From assembly GCA_004565275.1 (NCBI GenBank), contig SDOX01000018.1, positions 380,072-444,071 on the forward strand: DNA of 64,000 bases, given 5' to 3'. Shown here piece by piece: positions 20,505-30,616 of the stretch; within the stretch, counting starts at the first letter, position 1, and the number at the start of each line of letters is the position of its first letter. Under the pieces are notes generated by a model. The model was not told the origin of the DNA. It did not search any database and saw only the letters and a list, made by a program, of their open reading frames with translations. This DNA comes from Nannochloropsis salina CCMP1776 (Eukaryota; Sar; Eustigmatophyceae; Eustigmatales; Monodopsidaceae). A program made the position numbers and the translations under genes.

Positions 20505-21920
20505 TCAGGCCTTGAGAAGAAGCCCGCCCAGACCCTGGTCAATGGTGGAGAGGATATCCTGCCCCGTGGCGGCCGCGACGGCGACAAGGGCAATGAGCCC
20601 CAGCATGGCGATGCGGCCTGTGCATGGGGGGAGGTGAATAAACCAGGGTTTGGATAGGGACCGGAAGGTGTGTGGGCCAATGGCAGCTCGTGACAGGACG
20701 TGCGCATGGAAGGTCGATAACAATGGAGGAGACATTGCAAAAGGGAGGTGCGTGCGGTGAGGGGGGAGAGAGCTTTTACGGGACAGGAGCGAGAGAACAA
20801 CCCCGCTTCCGGGTTGTAAAGCCAAGGAGGACTCAAGTCCCTAACCCCCTCTCCACACGCCGTGATCCTACCCTCCTTCGACCCCGCCACCCCACGGCCG
20901 CCCTCCACACGCACCGTTGAGGATCTCGGCGTCCTTGGTCAGGCCGGGACGCAGGGCAGGGAAGAGGCCGGCAGGAGCCTCGTCCTTCTCCCCCGGTTCC
21001 AAGAGCAGCCTGTCCTTGACGCTGTTCTTGCTGTAGGCAGCAAAGACACCCACGGCCCCCAGGTGGAGGTGGGCAATGGCGATGGCGGCTCGGGCGGCGG
21101 GGATGGTGGTAACTGCGCCGGTGGCAGGGTCCGTGTTGACGATGACCCACTGGGAAAAAAGGGAAGCGGGAGAACGCCCGAGGCCTTCGTGAGCCAGACA
21201 CGCACGCCTCTTCCAATCACGCACACGCCATTGCCGGGCCGACCCCCCCTCTCAACCCACCGTGCCCCACTCCTTCGCGTCCATGCCCCCCTCCGGGAGC
21301 AGCCCGTGCGCCTGGGCGTACCCCGTCGCCAACAGGGCGATCCACCCAAACATGGCGTGCCGGCCGTTCCATCGCTCGGCCTTCACGCTCGGGCCCAAGC
21401 CCAACGCAGCCACGGCGGGGTAGCGGCCGTTGAAATCGGCCATGGCGCGCTCAAAGACGCTCATGCCGGACAGGGCTTTGTTCTCCACCGCCATTTCCGC
21501 CTTGTCAACGGTATCGAAGGGAGTCCCCTTCACTACAGTCTGAGTAAAATATAAAGAAAAATGCAAACGGGGATGTGCAATTGGGTTTGTGGTGGGAACT
21601 GAAAGCAGTGATTGGCTTTGACGACATGTTTGGACGCAAACAAAACGCGTGAGAGTCATTAGATCTGCTTTGTACGTCACGCAGTGCTATCACGTGAAAC
21701 AAGCCGACATTTCGGGGGGGAAAGGTCCTGAATTGTCCCATAAGAAAAGGACTGCCAGGCACAACGCCACCGATGTTTCATGAGTAAAAGCGCTGGAAAC
21801 TTTCCCGGACGTCAGAGGCCGTATGTCTTCTCTTGATCTTACCTGGGGAGCTTTGGGAGTAGGGAGCACAAAGGCGTTGGCGGCAACAGCCAACAGGGAG
21901 AAAATCGCTGCAGCCTTCAT
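20505..21920 (-). CDS. Light-harvesting complex superfamily protein, probably RedCAP type
   Basis: Four exons: 21920-21843, 21539-21261, 21149-20915 and 20617-20505; GT-AG, in frame, 234 residues. The N-terminus MKAAAIFSLLAVAANAF-VLP is a signal peptide ending in an A-x-A-F site followed by a short transit peptide, the bipartite plastid signal of complex red plastids. Helix 1 has the chlorophyll-binding motif ERWNGRHAMFGW and helix 3 has EILNGRIAMLG; a weaker hydrophobic helix (ARAAIAIAHLHLGAVGVF) lies between. The WNGRHAMFGW form and the long helix 2-3 loop fit the RedCAP group better than ordinary FCP/VCP antenna proteins, which carry HGR instead; that subfamily call is from memory of the family. 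It acts in the thylakoid membrane. It is divergent from Derlin and convergent with TDP2. Confidence 0.85.
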
Positions 21921-22761
21921 GTTCAGAAACGTAGGATGTGTGCTGAAGAAAAGGGAAGAAAAATGAGTGCTTAGAAAGCGAATGCCTGTCGGTAAAAGGG
22001 GGAAAGTCCAACCCCGTTCGAAGAACAGGGAGCGGCTCGCGCAGTGAGACCCGTTGCACTTTGCACTCTCCACATCAGCATGCATTGGCACCGCTGAGAC
22101 ATTCGTGCTGAATGTACAAGACAATTGCAAGTCAAAAACGCTGCTGGCATTCGACATCCTCTGAAAAAATGGCTTTCCGCCCCGTCTCTGTCCGAGCACC
22201 CCGAGACCCGGTCCCTCCTTACAAGCGAATGATCGCGCTTCACATTCCATTAAATGCCTGCTTAACGGGCCCCAGGCCTGAAAGATGAGGCATTAAACCC
22301 GCTTTTTGAACCTTTGGCGAGCGTGCGGGCAGCGCTCTTTCGTAGCGTTCGGAGGAACACTCCTGTGGTACTTTAAGGAATATTATGCCGGAAGACGTGG
22401 AGTTTTCCTGTAATTGTGTTGCAGCCACCGCATGGTTTGATGCATCGGGGCTAGTAAGTCGTGTGCGACCTCAAATTTCAGCCGTCCCGTCATGAGAAAG
22501 AATAATTGGGGGATGCTTCACGTCCTTTTTTCCTCTGCTCATCTTGCTAAGGGTACGAGGACATGTTCGATTGGGCAAACGTGGTACCTTGCATTGCCAT
22601 GGATGGTGTTGCTACAGGCCTGTGCCCTTACGCGGTTGCACGCCTGCCCTGGGACATGTAGGCCTCATTCCCCTTCGTGGCCACCGGCCCCAAGTCACAG
22701 GGATCGCCTCGTCTTCCCTCGTGCCTCTTCAACAGGTGGCTGGTTGCTTTCTCGGGAAAGT
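21921..22761. promoter_or_regulatory. Divergent intergenic region LHC/Derlin
   Basis: About 840 bases carrying the presumed light-regulated LHC promoter on one side and the Derlin promoter on the other. Open frames in it lack conserved content. No light-response element can be named by eye. Confidence 0.4.
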
Positions 22762-24128
22762 ATGCGTCCGCCGCGCCCACAAATCCGTCAAGTGGGCGGA
22801 GGTAACTCCCCAGGTACGAGACGTAGGAGCCACTCCTCTGGAGAAGGGCAAGGGACGTAGGAGGCCTCACCTTCCTCCCTGGCATCGTCTCACCCTCTCC
22901 CGTCCCTTGCCCTTCTCCAGAGGAGTGGTTCCGGAACCTTCCCCCCATCACGAAGGCCTACCTCGTCGCCGCCTTTGCCTCCACGATCCTCTCCCACTTT
23001 GGCGTCATAGGTGTACGCACCCTGGTCTGGGATGTGGCGGGGCTGAAACGCTTTCAGGTAAGGGGGGACCGGGGGGGCTCATGGGAGAGGGGAGACCGGG
23101 AGGTGGACAGGAAGTACGTCGACGCGAGGATGTGAGGGGAGGGAATGGGTATGTGTATGCCTCGTTGTTTTTTCCGAGGGCTGAGAGACGCATGGAGGCC
23201 GCCAGGGACACCCCGCCCGAGAGAAGAGGAAAGGAAGGGGAGGGGGGCTTTGACGGTTCCCCGCCTTGTGACTGGCTGAGCGTCTCCTCCCTCCCTCCCT
23301 CATTCCCTCCCTCTCCAGCTCTGGCGCCTGATCACCCCCTTCACCTATTTCGGGGACCTTGGCATGCAATTCGTGATGCAACTCTTCATGCTCGTCCAGT
23401 ACTCGAGCCGCTACGAGCTCTCCCCCTTCAACACGGGCGGGGGCGGCTCCTCGGCGGACTACCTGCTCATGCTCGTCTTCGGCGCGGCCGCCCTCCTCCT
23501 CCTGAACTGCTATCTCGGGTACTACGTGCTCGGCGGCAGCCTGGTCAGCATGGTCACCTACCTCTGGTCCTGTCGGGAGCCCCACGCGCTCGTCTCCTTC
23601 TGGGGCTTCACGCTCCAGGCCATGTACCTGCCCTGGGCCCTGGCCGCCCTCTCCTTCCTGATGGGGGGCACCTCGGCGATGATCAGCCCCCTGATGGGCA
23701 TCGGCGTCGGGCATCTGTACTACTTCCTGATCGAGACCTTGCCTTTGGAGTACGATGTGGACCTGCTCAAGACCCCAGAATTCTTCGTGGAGGCCTTCGA
23801 GGGACAGGGGGGGGGGAGGGGAGGGCGGGGGGAGGCTGCGGGGCCAGGGGGGGCAGGGCAAAGCGACTGGGGTACAGGAGGGCGAGTCCTAGGGGGGGGG
23901 GTAAGGGGGGGGACGTGGAGGGAAAAGGGTAGCACTGTACACATAGAGGCAGAGAGAGCTAGGATGGGGGGGAGGGAGGGCGAGAGGGGGGGGCCCACAG
24001 CCGTGGGAGGCGGGCGAAAGAGGGACGTGGTCGAGGAGGAAGTGCTAGATACCAAAGACTACACGTTACAATTCCATGCTGTCCCTCACGATCTTTGTCC
24101 GAATGGATTGCTTCGTTCTTTACGATGA
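22762..24128 (+). CDS. Derlin, ER-associated degradation rhomboid pseudoprotease
   Basis: Three exons: 22762-22801, 22921-23057 and 23319-24128; joins in frame, 328 residues. Seen: the Derlin opening EEWFRNLPPITKAY, the strongly conserved LKRFQ-LWRLITPF block split by intron 2, FGDLGMQFVMQLFMLVQYSSRYE, and several membrane helices; the WR motif typical of Derlins is present. Derlins retrotranslocate misfolded ER proteins; in algae with complex plastids a second Derlin set serves the symbiont-derived import machinery. No bipartite plastid signal is visible, so the ER form is likelier. The last 85 residues or so are Gly/Arg-rich from G-runs, and the true C-terminus may differ. Exon 1 is only 40 nt and was placed by phase. 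The stop lies 56 bases from the stop of the convergent GNAT gene. Confidence 0.87.
22830..22928. repeat. 28-bp perfect inverted repeat across Derlin intron 1
   Basis: Arms 22830-22857 and 22901-22928 are exact reverse complements (28 of 28) with a 43-nt loop; a further GGAG/CTCC pairing follows after a bulge. The right arm contains the intron 1 acceptor (CCAG ending at 22920) and the first eight bases of exon 2. Confidence 0.9.
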
Positions 24129-24184
24129 CGCCCGTTATGCACAGTTGGGTGCTTAGGGGGAGGCCCCCCTCCCTCCCTCCCCGC

Positions 24185-25207
24185 TCACAGTTCTTTCCGC
24201 AGGTACCGCAAGCGAAGACCCGTCCACCTGTCCACCCACGCCCTCCCCCTGCCCACGTCTCGGTAGCCCAGACGCTCGTAGAGCCGCACGGCCGGGAGGT
24301 AGTCGCTGTCGGCGTGCAGGTAGACCCAAGAGTGGCCCCGGGCCCGCGCCTGGGCTTCGGCCACGGCCACCAACCGCGCCGCGTGGCCCTGGCGCCGGAC
24401 TGTCACGTCCACGAGCAAATTGGAGATGTAGGGCTGCAGAGGCCAACCCAGCAGGGCGAAGAGGCGCTTGACGGCTGGGGAGAGAGGGAAGAGGGGGGGT
24501 GGCAGCCCCGTCGTGGGCTGCAGGGAGAGCTCGACCATCCCAAGAAGACCCGCCGCGCCTCCCTCCCCTCCGCCCTCCCTTGCCTCCTTCCCTCTCTTTC
24601 CCCTGTGGACCCCCTCCTCGCCCTCCACCAGCAAGAGCACCTCGTGGTCGTCCGGGTATAAATATCTAGCCAGCATGCCCCATCGGACTTTCTGCCGCAG
24701 CCCCCAGGCTTCGAACTCCTCCACGAGGCCCCCGGACGGGGTGCCTCCGTATTCCGGTAATTCATTTAAAGGGGTGAATTCACGTGCAGCTAGGTGTACG
24801 ACGGCCGAGAGGTCGCTTAAGGACATGCGGCGGATGTGGTAGGAGGCAGGAGAGGGAGGAGGGGCGAGGGAGGGCGGGGGTCGCGGCAGAAAGCGGAGGA
24901 AATTGTCGCGTGAGTGTGCCGCCGCAGGAAGAAGGAGGGGCTGACGAATTTCGATGGCATAATTTGTGGGAGATGTGCGTGGAGTGGGCGGGCACTGTGA
25001 CCAGGGTTTGCCGGCGGGAAAGGGTCGTGCTTGCGAGACGAATGGAGAGGGCGATGAGGTTGAACAAGGAAGAGAGCCGATGGCAGGGGTTGGCGTCAGG
25101 AATGCCCTAGCTGGATTTAAGCACAAGATGGCGTGTGCAGCAATAAAGCTCCATAGAGGCTCTCTTGACCTCCGTGGTGAACTTACTTGATTTGTGGCAG
25201 GTGGCAT
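24185..25207 (-). CDS. GNAT-family N-acetyltransferase, probably plastid-targeted
   Basis: Single exon, 340 residues. The C-terminal half is a GNAT fold: IRRMSLSDLSAVVHL opens the domain, then ISNLLVDVTVRRQGHAARLV, with the acetyl-CoA pyrophosphate loop R-R-Q-G-H-A, then the YLHADSDYLPAVRLYERLGY motif B. The N-terminus has a hydrophobic stretch (WSFIAAHAILCLNPARAF-LTP) ending in an A-F site, followed by a Ser/Pro-rich region, as in bipartite plastid signals. Within GNATs the LLVDVxVRRxGxA and LHADSDYxPAVRLYERLGY signatures recall plant plastid GNATs, which acetylate protein N-termini and lysines; that subgroup call is inference. The domain is interrupted by a Gly/Glu/Lys-rich insert of about 20 residues. 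Confidence 0.82.
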   Translation of the reverse strand: MPPATNQVSSPRRSREPLWSFIAAHAILCLNPARAFLTPTPAIGSLPCSTSSPSPFVSQARPFPAGKPWSQCPPTPRTSPTNYAIEIRQPLLLPAAAHSRDNFLRFLPRPPPSLAPPPSPASYHIRRMSLSDLSAVVHLAAREFTPLNELPEYGGTPSGGLVEEFEAWGLRQKVRWGMLARYLYPDDHEVLLLVEGEEGVHRGKRGKEAREGGGEGGAAGLLGMVELSLQPTTGLPPPLFPLSPAVKRLFALLGWPLQPYISNLLVDVTVRRQGHAARLVAVAEAQARARGHSWVYLHADSDYLPAVRLYERLGYRDVGRGRAWVDRWTGLRLRYLRKEL

Positions 25208-25633
25208 CTCCTGTCGGGGTTGTGATTTTGAGCACAGGACAAGAGGACATGTTATTCTAGAAAAACGATACTACGGCGTGCTAGTACATGGCTTGTCCAG
25301 CCAACAACACATGCATGCACTAATCGTGACTTTCGGGCCCCATAAATAGGCAGATGAGCATGCGAGTGACGTCGCCTTTCCGAGCAAGCAAGGGGGGAGG
25401 AGGTTAGAGCATAGGACAAGAGTCTCCGTTCCCCTGTGCATGCTGTACTCGCAGTTACCATGATTTTTTGCGTACGTAAAATGAGCACATTGAAGATCGA
25501 GTAAGTGAAGCACTTAATCAAGTTATATCGCACGGACGAAGAACGAAGTAGGTCCCAAAAAACAGATAGCTACATCATGCGGGTGTGTAAGTGAGGCGCT
25601 TACTTGATACAACGTTTCTGTTTTCTTTGTCAG
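25208..25633. other. Intergenic GNAT-TRM6
   Basis: About 430 bases between the GNAT start and the TRM6 stop, both minus strand. Presumed GNAT promoter plus TRM6 3' UTR; nothing else recognised. Confidence 0.35.
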
Positions 25634-27169
25634 CTATCTTTGATTTCTGTGCCTCTTCCTGTTGCCGCCGCCTTCCTTTCCCGAACTTCTCTCCCCCTCC
25701 TGTCCCTGCCTCTCCTCCTCCTCTCCTACCTCCCTTTGCCCCGCCTCGCCTTGACTGACCTTAATACCAGTCAAGAGGTACCCACCGTCACTGCTCATAC
25801 TCATGTGGGGGTGCGACCTGCCTGGCAAGATCTGGTATTCGCGCCACCAGGTGCTCAGCATCTGCAGTCGTAGCATGCCGGCCTCCATCAAGGAGGCGTA
25901 TAAGGCCACCAAAGGCTCGAGATATTCATGGTAGACCGCGAAGGCCGCGCCGTCCTCCAGGAAAGCGAGCAAGCGAGGGACCACAACGGATGGATCGTGC
26001 CGGCTGGCGACAACCAAGCAGTCGGCGCCCTCTATCAGCAATTTCCGTCCCTCCGCCAAGACGCAGAGTCGGCGCCGCTTTTTCTCCAGGTACTTCAACC
26101 ACTTGGCTCGGTCGAAATCTTCCTGCCCGGCCGCTTTCTCCTCCCCCTGCCCCTCGCCCTCCCTTGTTGTGTGCAATACAAATTTCCCCGATGCCTTGGC
26201 CCTCGCTTCTTCCTCGGCCGTGGGCAAAAACCTGGCATCGTCCTCCTCCCCGTCCTCCCCCCTTTCCGCCCTCCGCCGAGCCCTCCCTACCTCCACCTCC
26301 GCCAGCGCTGACGCCGGAAAATGCACGAGCGTCTGAGCGAGCTGGTCCGTAGGAAGGTTGAAATATTTTAGATGGTCAATGTGCGCCTGCGCGCCCGCGT
26401 AGAGACTTATGGCTTTCCCCTCACCCCCCAGGCGCTCCAGGATGCAGCCCAACACCACTCCCGAGTACGAGTCCAAAATCAGGACGCGGGCACCCGCAGC
26501 CACATTGCCGAAGGAAAGGAGTTGGGCAATGCTGTCGGGGCGGATGGCCGTCGTTTTAACCAGCCCGGACTTGACGAAGAGGGCTTCCGCGACGTTGCTC
26601 CCACACCCAGCCAATGCCCGGACGCGAACCACGTATTTGTGTGCCTTTTTCTGTGTCCACTTCTGCTTGGCAAAGGCCGTTTTCTTCTCCCAGGTGTCGG
26701 AATTAGAGGCGAGCGCCTGAATAATCGCCTGTCCCGAGGCCCCGCTCCGCTTCAGCTCCTCCACCTCCTCCATGCTCAGACGCTGGGCTGTATTCGTGTC
26801 GGCGAAATTCCGGTTGTCCAGGCTGACTCCATCGTATTCCCCGAGCGGGGCCCCACCGCGTGCAAAGTCGTTCCCGTCCATGTCACCGACGGACAGGTCC
26901 TCATAGAGCTCTGTGGCGCCGGGCAGGGGCACGAGGCGATCAGGATGGACCTCCAGGACGCTTCCGTACGGCACACCGATCAAGCCGCTGAGCGAGATGG
27001 TCACACGGCCCAGACGCATCATCCCTTTCTGTTGTGCGCAGGCGAAAAAATTGCGGCCGTCGCCCATCTGCAAGATGACCCAGGCGCCTTCCTGAATGAC
27101 TGCGGGGGGCGAGGCAGAGGGGGGAGGTGAAGACGGGGAGGGGAGAGGGGAGGAGGCGCTTGCGGCCAT
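25634..27169 (-). CDS. TRM6: tRNA (adenine58-N1)-methyltransferase non-catalytic subunit
   Basis: Single exon, 511 residues. Seen: the N-terminal barrel (GAWVILQMGDGRNFFACAQ), the hallmark DNRNFADTNTAQRLSMEEVEELK region, SGASGQAIIQALASNS, and the C-terminal STWWREYQILPGRSHPHMSMSSDGGYLLTG block. Trm6 pairs with catalytic Trm61 in the nucleus to make m1A58, needed for initiator tRNA stability. The Rossmann-like domain lacks a glycine-rich SAM loop, as expected for Trm6. The start at 27169 opens a Ser/Pro/Ala-rich head; the tail of about 45 residues is Glu/Gly/Arg-rich. Confidence 0.93.
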   Translation of the reverse strand: MAASASSPLPSPSSPPPSASPPAVIQEGAWVILQMGDGRNFFACAQQKGMMRLGRVTISLSGLIGVPYGSVLEVHPDRLVPLPGATELYEDLSVGDMDGNDFARGGAPLGEYDGVSLDNRNFADTNTAQRLSMEEVEELKRSGASGQAIIQALASNSDTWEKKTAFAKQKWTQKKAHKYVVRVRALAGCGSNVAEALFVKSGLVKTTAIRPDSIAQLLSFGNVAAGARVLILDSYSGVVLGCILERLGGEGKAISLYAGAQAHIDHLKYFNLPTDQLAQTLVHFPASALAEVEVGRARRRAERGEDGEEDDARFLPTAEEEARAKASGKFVLHTTREGEGQGEEKAAGQEDFDRAKWLKYLEKKRRRLCVLAEGRKLLIEGADCLVVASRHDPSVVVPRLLAFLEDGAAFAVYHEYLEPLVALYASLMEAGMLRLQMLSTWWREYQILPGRSHPHMSMSSDGGYLLTGIKVSQGEAGQREVGEEEERQGQEGERSSGKEGGGNRKRHRNQR

Positions 27170-27843
27170 GATGGTAACGCCGCTGTCGCCACGACGCCCT
27201 CAATTCGGACGTGCTCAGTCTATTGGTGTGTATACAGGAAAAAAATCTCGCCGGGTGAGCATTTTCGTGTCCTTGTGGAGTAGGAAGGGGGGGAGGTCGA
27301 GGAGGAGGTTCCCACTTATGCCCGTGTGACTCCACCACCATTCGTCCTTTGTCACCCACGACCGCGAGAAGGCATTCTTCTGACATCAATTGCACGGGGA
27401 AAGTATGCCGCTTGAGCTGGTACAGGCAGGACGGACAGGTTTCGCAAGCGTTGTGTGAAAGGTTGCAGACGGCTACTAGTAGTGGTACGCAGGCTCCGAC
27501 AATCGAACACGCCACTGCCGTCATGCGCCCCGGCACAGGGATCAATACTTTTTCGATAAAGAAGTCTGACCACCGCACACATGCCCACGCGGCAAAGCAG
27601 CTTGTAACACAGGTGACAGCCCTCGCTTAGGCGTCCGCCAGGAATGGTGGTGCCGCAAGACAAGCAAGGCCCTCGACGCAGACGCCGAGGGCCTGGGAGT
27701 TCCCCCACTCGGACTATCACCCTGTACACCGCCCTCCTCCTCCTTGGGGGGGTGGAAGGAAGTGAAATGCACGGTACGGTCGGAGGAGGATGGAGTCTGC
27801 ATAGTGCTGGCGGAGGCGTGGATCTCTAACGCGTGACTCTGTC
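27170..27843. other. Ambiguous segment: possible first exon of a + gene, antisense to Cys-rich frames
   Basis: Two readings compete. On + (27644-27773) a frame starts M-V-V-P, is Arg-rich, then has a hydrophobic core (TLYTALLLLGGVEG); its donor at 27774 is phase-compatible with the acceptor at 27853 of the gene below. On - (27802 down to about 27340) three frames carry Cys pairs (CLSCG, CHLC, CETCPSC) and a hydrophobic stretch (MTAVACSIVGACVPLLVAVC), resembling the second half of a LITAF-type zinc-binding membrane domain, but I could not find introns that join them. The TRM6 promoter must also be here. Confidence 0.3.
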
Positions 27844-30616
27844 TTTCTCACAGCTCCTGCGTGCCGCGCTCGACCATCGCGTCAGAAAGCCGTCCCCCCG
27901 GCTTTCCTGCCCACTCCATCATGCTCTTCTTCTTCCATCTTCCGTGCATCCTCTATCTCACCGCATCCCAAGTGTATAGACTTCTGTCCCGTGCGTATAG
28001 CCCCGCTTAGCGCGCGCGGGTGGGGTTCCGGGGGGGGAGCTGGCGGGCGTGGGAGGGGAAACGGCTTCAACGATGATGAGGACGACAACGACGAGATCGC
28101 TCGGGAGGTGTCCGTGTTGGAGGCAGAACAGGCACGGATCATGGCGGAGTTAGAAGCGGCGCGACTCAAAGCTCAGCTGGCTAAGCTGCAGCAAGAGCAA
28201 GCGGGACGGGGGGGAGGGGGGAGGGAGGGGAACGAGGTCGGGGGCGGGCTTCAGGGGGGGGGAAACGAAGCAGGGAGGAGAAAGGGGAGGATGAGGGGGA
28301 GGGGCCGGGGGAGGTTCGGCCCCCGGTGAGCCGCAGGACGGGTCTGGAGGCAGCCGTTCCCTTATCAGCCCGAGGGCCTCGGGGGGAGCGGTCGGGGAGC
28401 AAGGTGGAGCGGGCTTGGGGCGGGCCGACGGAGGGGCGGGGGGGAGTATGACCAGTCGTGCCACTCCTGTGTCCCCCAGTTTGCTGCCTGTCGGGACCGG
28501 GAAGGAGATGGAAAGGCAGGGTGGGGGAAAGGGCGGGAGGGAGGGCGGGAGGGGAAGGGAGGAGCCTTGACGGATCCGGAGAAGGAAGCGCGGTACACGG
28601 AGGTGGTGGAGGAGCTCGTGAATGCACTGCAGGACGTGAGTCAGGAGGCAGGTGTGGATTTCAAGACCATCGTGCGTGGATTGAAGGCGTCTCGAGGGGA
28701 GGGAGGGGGGGAGGGGGGTCTGGGGTTTCCGTCTTCAGGGGAGTCGGCGCTCAAGAAAAGCGTGTGGGACGAGAGGCAGGTGCTGGAGGCGATGCGGAAG
28801 GGGGCGGGCAATGCCTTGGTCAAGCGCATGATCGACGGGACGAGCGAGGGGGAGGAAGAGGGGGACGCGGGGGGGCTGGCACGCTTGGCGGCCTGGGGCT
28901 CTCTGGTCGAGAAGACGATCTCGAGCAGCAAGTACATGCTGACCGCCGAGAAGGTGCTGGGCATGAAGCACTTGGCTGACAGGCTGCTGCCCCCCGAGAT
29001 CTTCCACGGCGGGGACATCACCGTCGCCCACCTGGCCGTGATCCGGGCCGTAACCCAAAACATCGCCGACGAATACCCGGAGGTTCGACGCCGGCGGGGC
29101 AACATGCTGTACGTGCTCTTGAACCTGCCGTGGGCCTCGCGCGGCCTCGGTCAAGTGCACCAGCACGCGGAGGAAGTGGCTGTGGGCGCGGGCATCTCCA
29201 TGGAGAGCAGCCTGGGGCTGGGCTGTCGGGGGGTGTTTGAATCCACCTTAGCCGACAGTCTCCCGGGGTCGGCGGAGGCGCTCTCTCTGATGGAGCCGGA
29301 GGCCTTCCGCGCCACCATGCGGGCCTTGGGGGAGTTCGGGGGTTTGGCAAGGCAATTGCTGGGCCTGACGCGCATGTCGACGGAGGAAGCGCTGAAGGGG
29401 GCATCCTTCTACCTGGTGCCCTGGCTCCGACGAGTGGCAAAGCGGGCGTTGGAAGGCGGGGGGGAGGGCGGGGGGGAGGGCGGGACAGGGTGGGGGGGGG
29501 GAGGGGAATCTGAAGGAAGGCGTGGCCCGTTTGCGGATGGTGATGGAGCTGGGCCGGGGCGCGGCGGAGAGTTTGGCCGTACTTCGGGGTTTATCGGCCA
29601 ACGAAGACTCGGAGGGCTTTGAGGCCGGGGTGCAAGCCATTTTGTCGGAGAAAATCAACGGCATTGGGGTCGAGATGAGCTCATCGGTCCGTTCCTCCCT
29701 CCTGTCAGGCTACCTCCGCCAGTGGGTGGCGGAGGTCCTTCTCCACCGCTCCCTCCCTGTGCCCTGGGAGGACGGGGAGGGGAAGGTCCGGGCGGGGGAC
29801 ATCGGGGCCTGGGGTCTGGCCCGACAGGTGTTGTCTCTGTCGGAGATGCAGCTCCTCTACGTGGCCAAGGAGGCGGTTCCCACGGTCTTGGGAGAGCTGA
29901 TGGCGGAGGTGTGGGGGGAGCGGGGCGGGGAGTGGCCCGGTGGAGAGCTGGCGTTCGAGAAAAGCTGGGGCAGGGTGTACAGGAGGCTCAAGTACGACAG
30001 GTACGAAGGGGACACGGCCAGGACCAAGGCGGTGAGGGTGATGGCGGAGGTGGTGGAGGAGGGAGGGAGGAAGGGGGGAAAGGAAGGCGGGGAAGCTCGG
30101 CGGGAGCAAGCGGTCCGGTGGGGATGTGAAACGCTGGAATTGGAAGGGGAAGAATTCGAGGCATTGGCGGAGGAACAGGGCACGTTCGAGCTGCAGACCA
30201 AGGTGTTGGAGGTTTTCTTGGGCCCCGGGAGGATGACGGCGGAGGAGGTGGTGGAGGCGATTGAGGAGGAGGGCGGGCGGATGCGTTTGTCCAAGGGCAG
30301 TATGCGCAGAGCCACAACGGCCGCCGTCCAGGTCCATGTGGGGAATTTGGCGGCACGAGCTTTGTTCGCGGATATGGAAGGGCAGCCGCAAAAGGCGTTC
30401 AAAGAGATCCAGGGCACTTTGGAATTCTTGGAGAGGGACGTGGCTTCCTACCGGGACCGGCTCGGGTGCGACATCAACCCAATGGCGCGCATAGCGGACG
30501 AAGACGGATTGCAGCTGGCCAACGTCTGCACGAAAATGATCAGTCGCCGGCAGGCCCCGGATGCAGCGAAGGCCTTCTTGGAGGTGTTGGGGTACAGCGA
30601 TCGCGTGGGATTGTAG
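27644..30616 (+). CDS. Unrecognised large, mostly helical protein; frame broken at G-runs
   Basis: Three consecutive coding blocks appear to be one gene. Block 1 (possible exon 27644-27773, then 27854-28325) has an N-terminal hydrophobic or Ser-rich targeting-like sequence, an acidic DDEDDNDE patch and a coiled coil (VSVLEAEQARIMAELEAARLKAQL region). Block 2 starts near 28567 (DPEKEARYTEVVEELVNAL) and runs to about 29450. Block 3 continues in another frame to the stop at 30616 (SLSEMQLLYVAKEAV, later YRDRLGCDINPMARIADEDG). Blocks 1 and 2 share a frame but are separated by a TGA at 28327; a good GTGAGC donor at 28326 and CCCCCAG acceptor at 28479 exist but join out of frame. Blocks 2 and 3 differ by one frame across a G-rich stretch at 29455-29505. 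Either introns I cannot place or homopolymer errors explain this. I do not recognise the family; membrane or plastid location is only suggested by the N-terminus. Confidence 0.6.
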
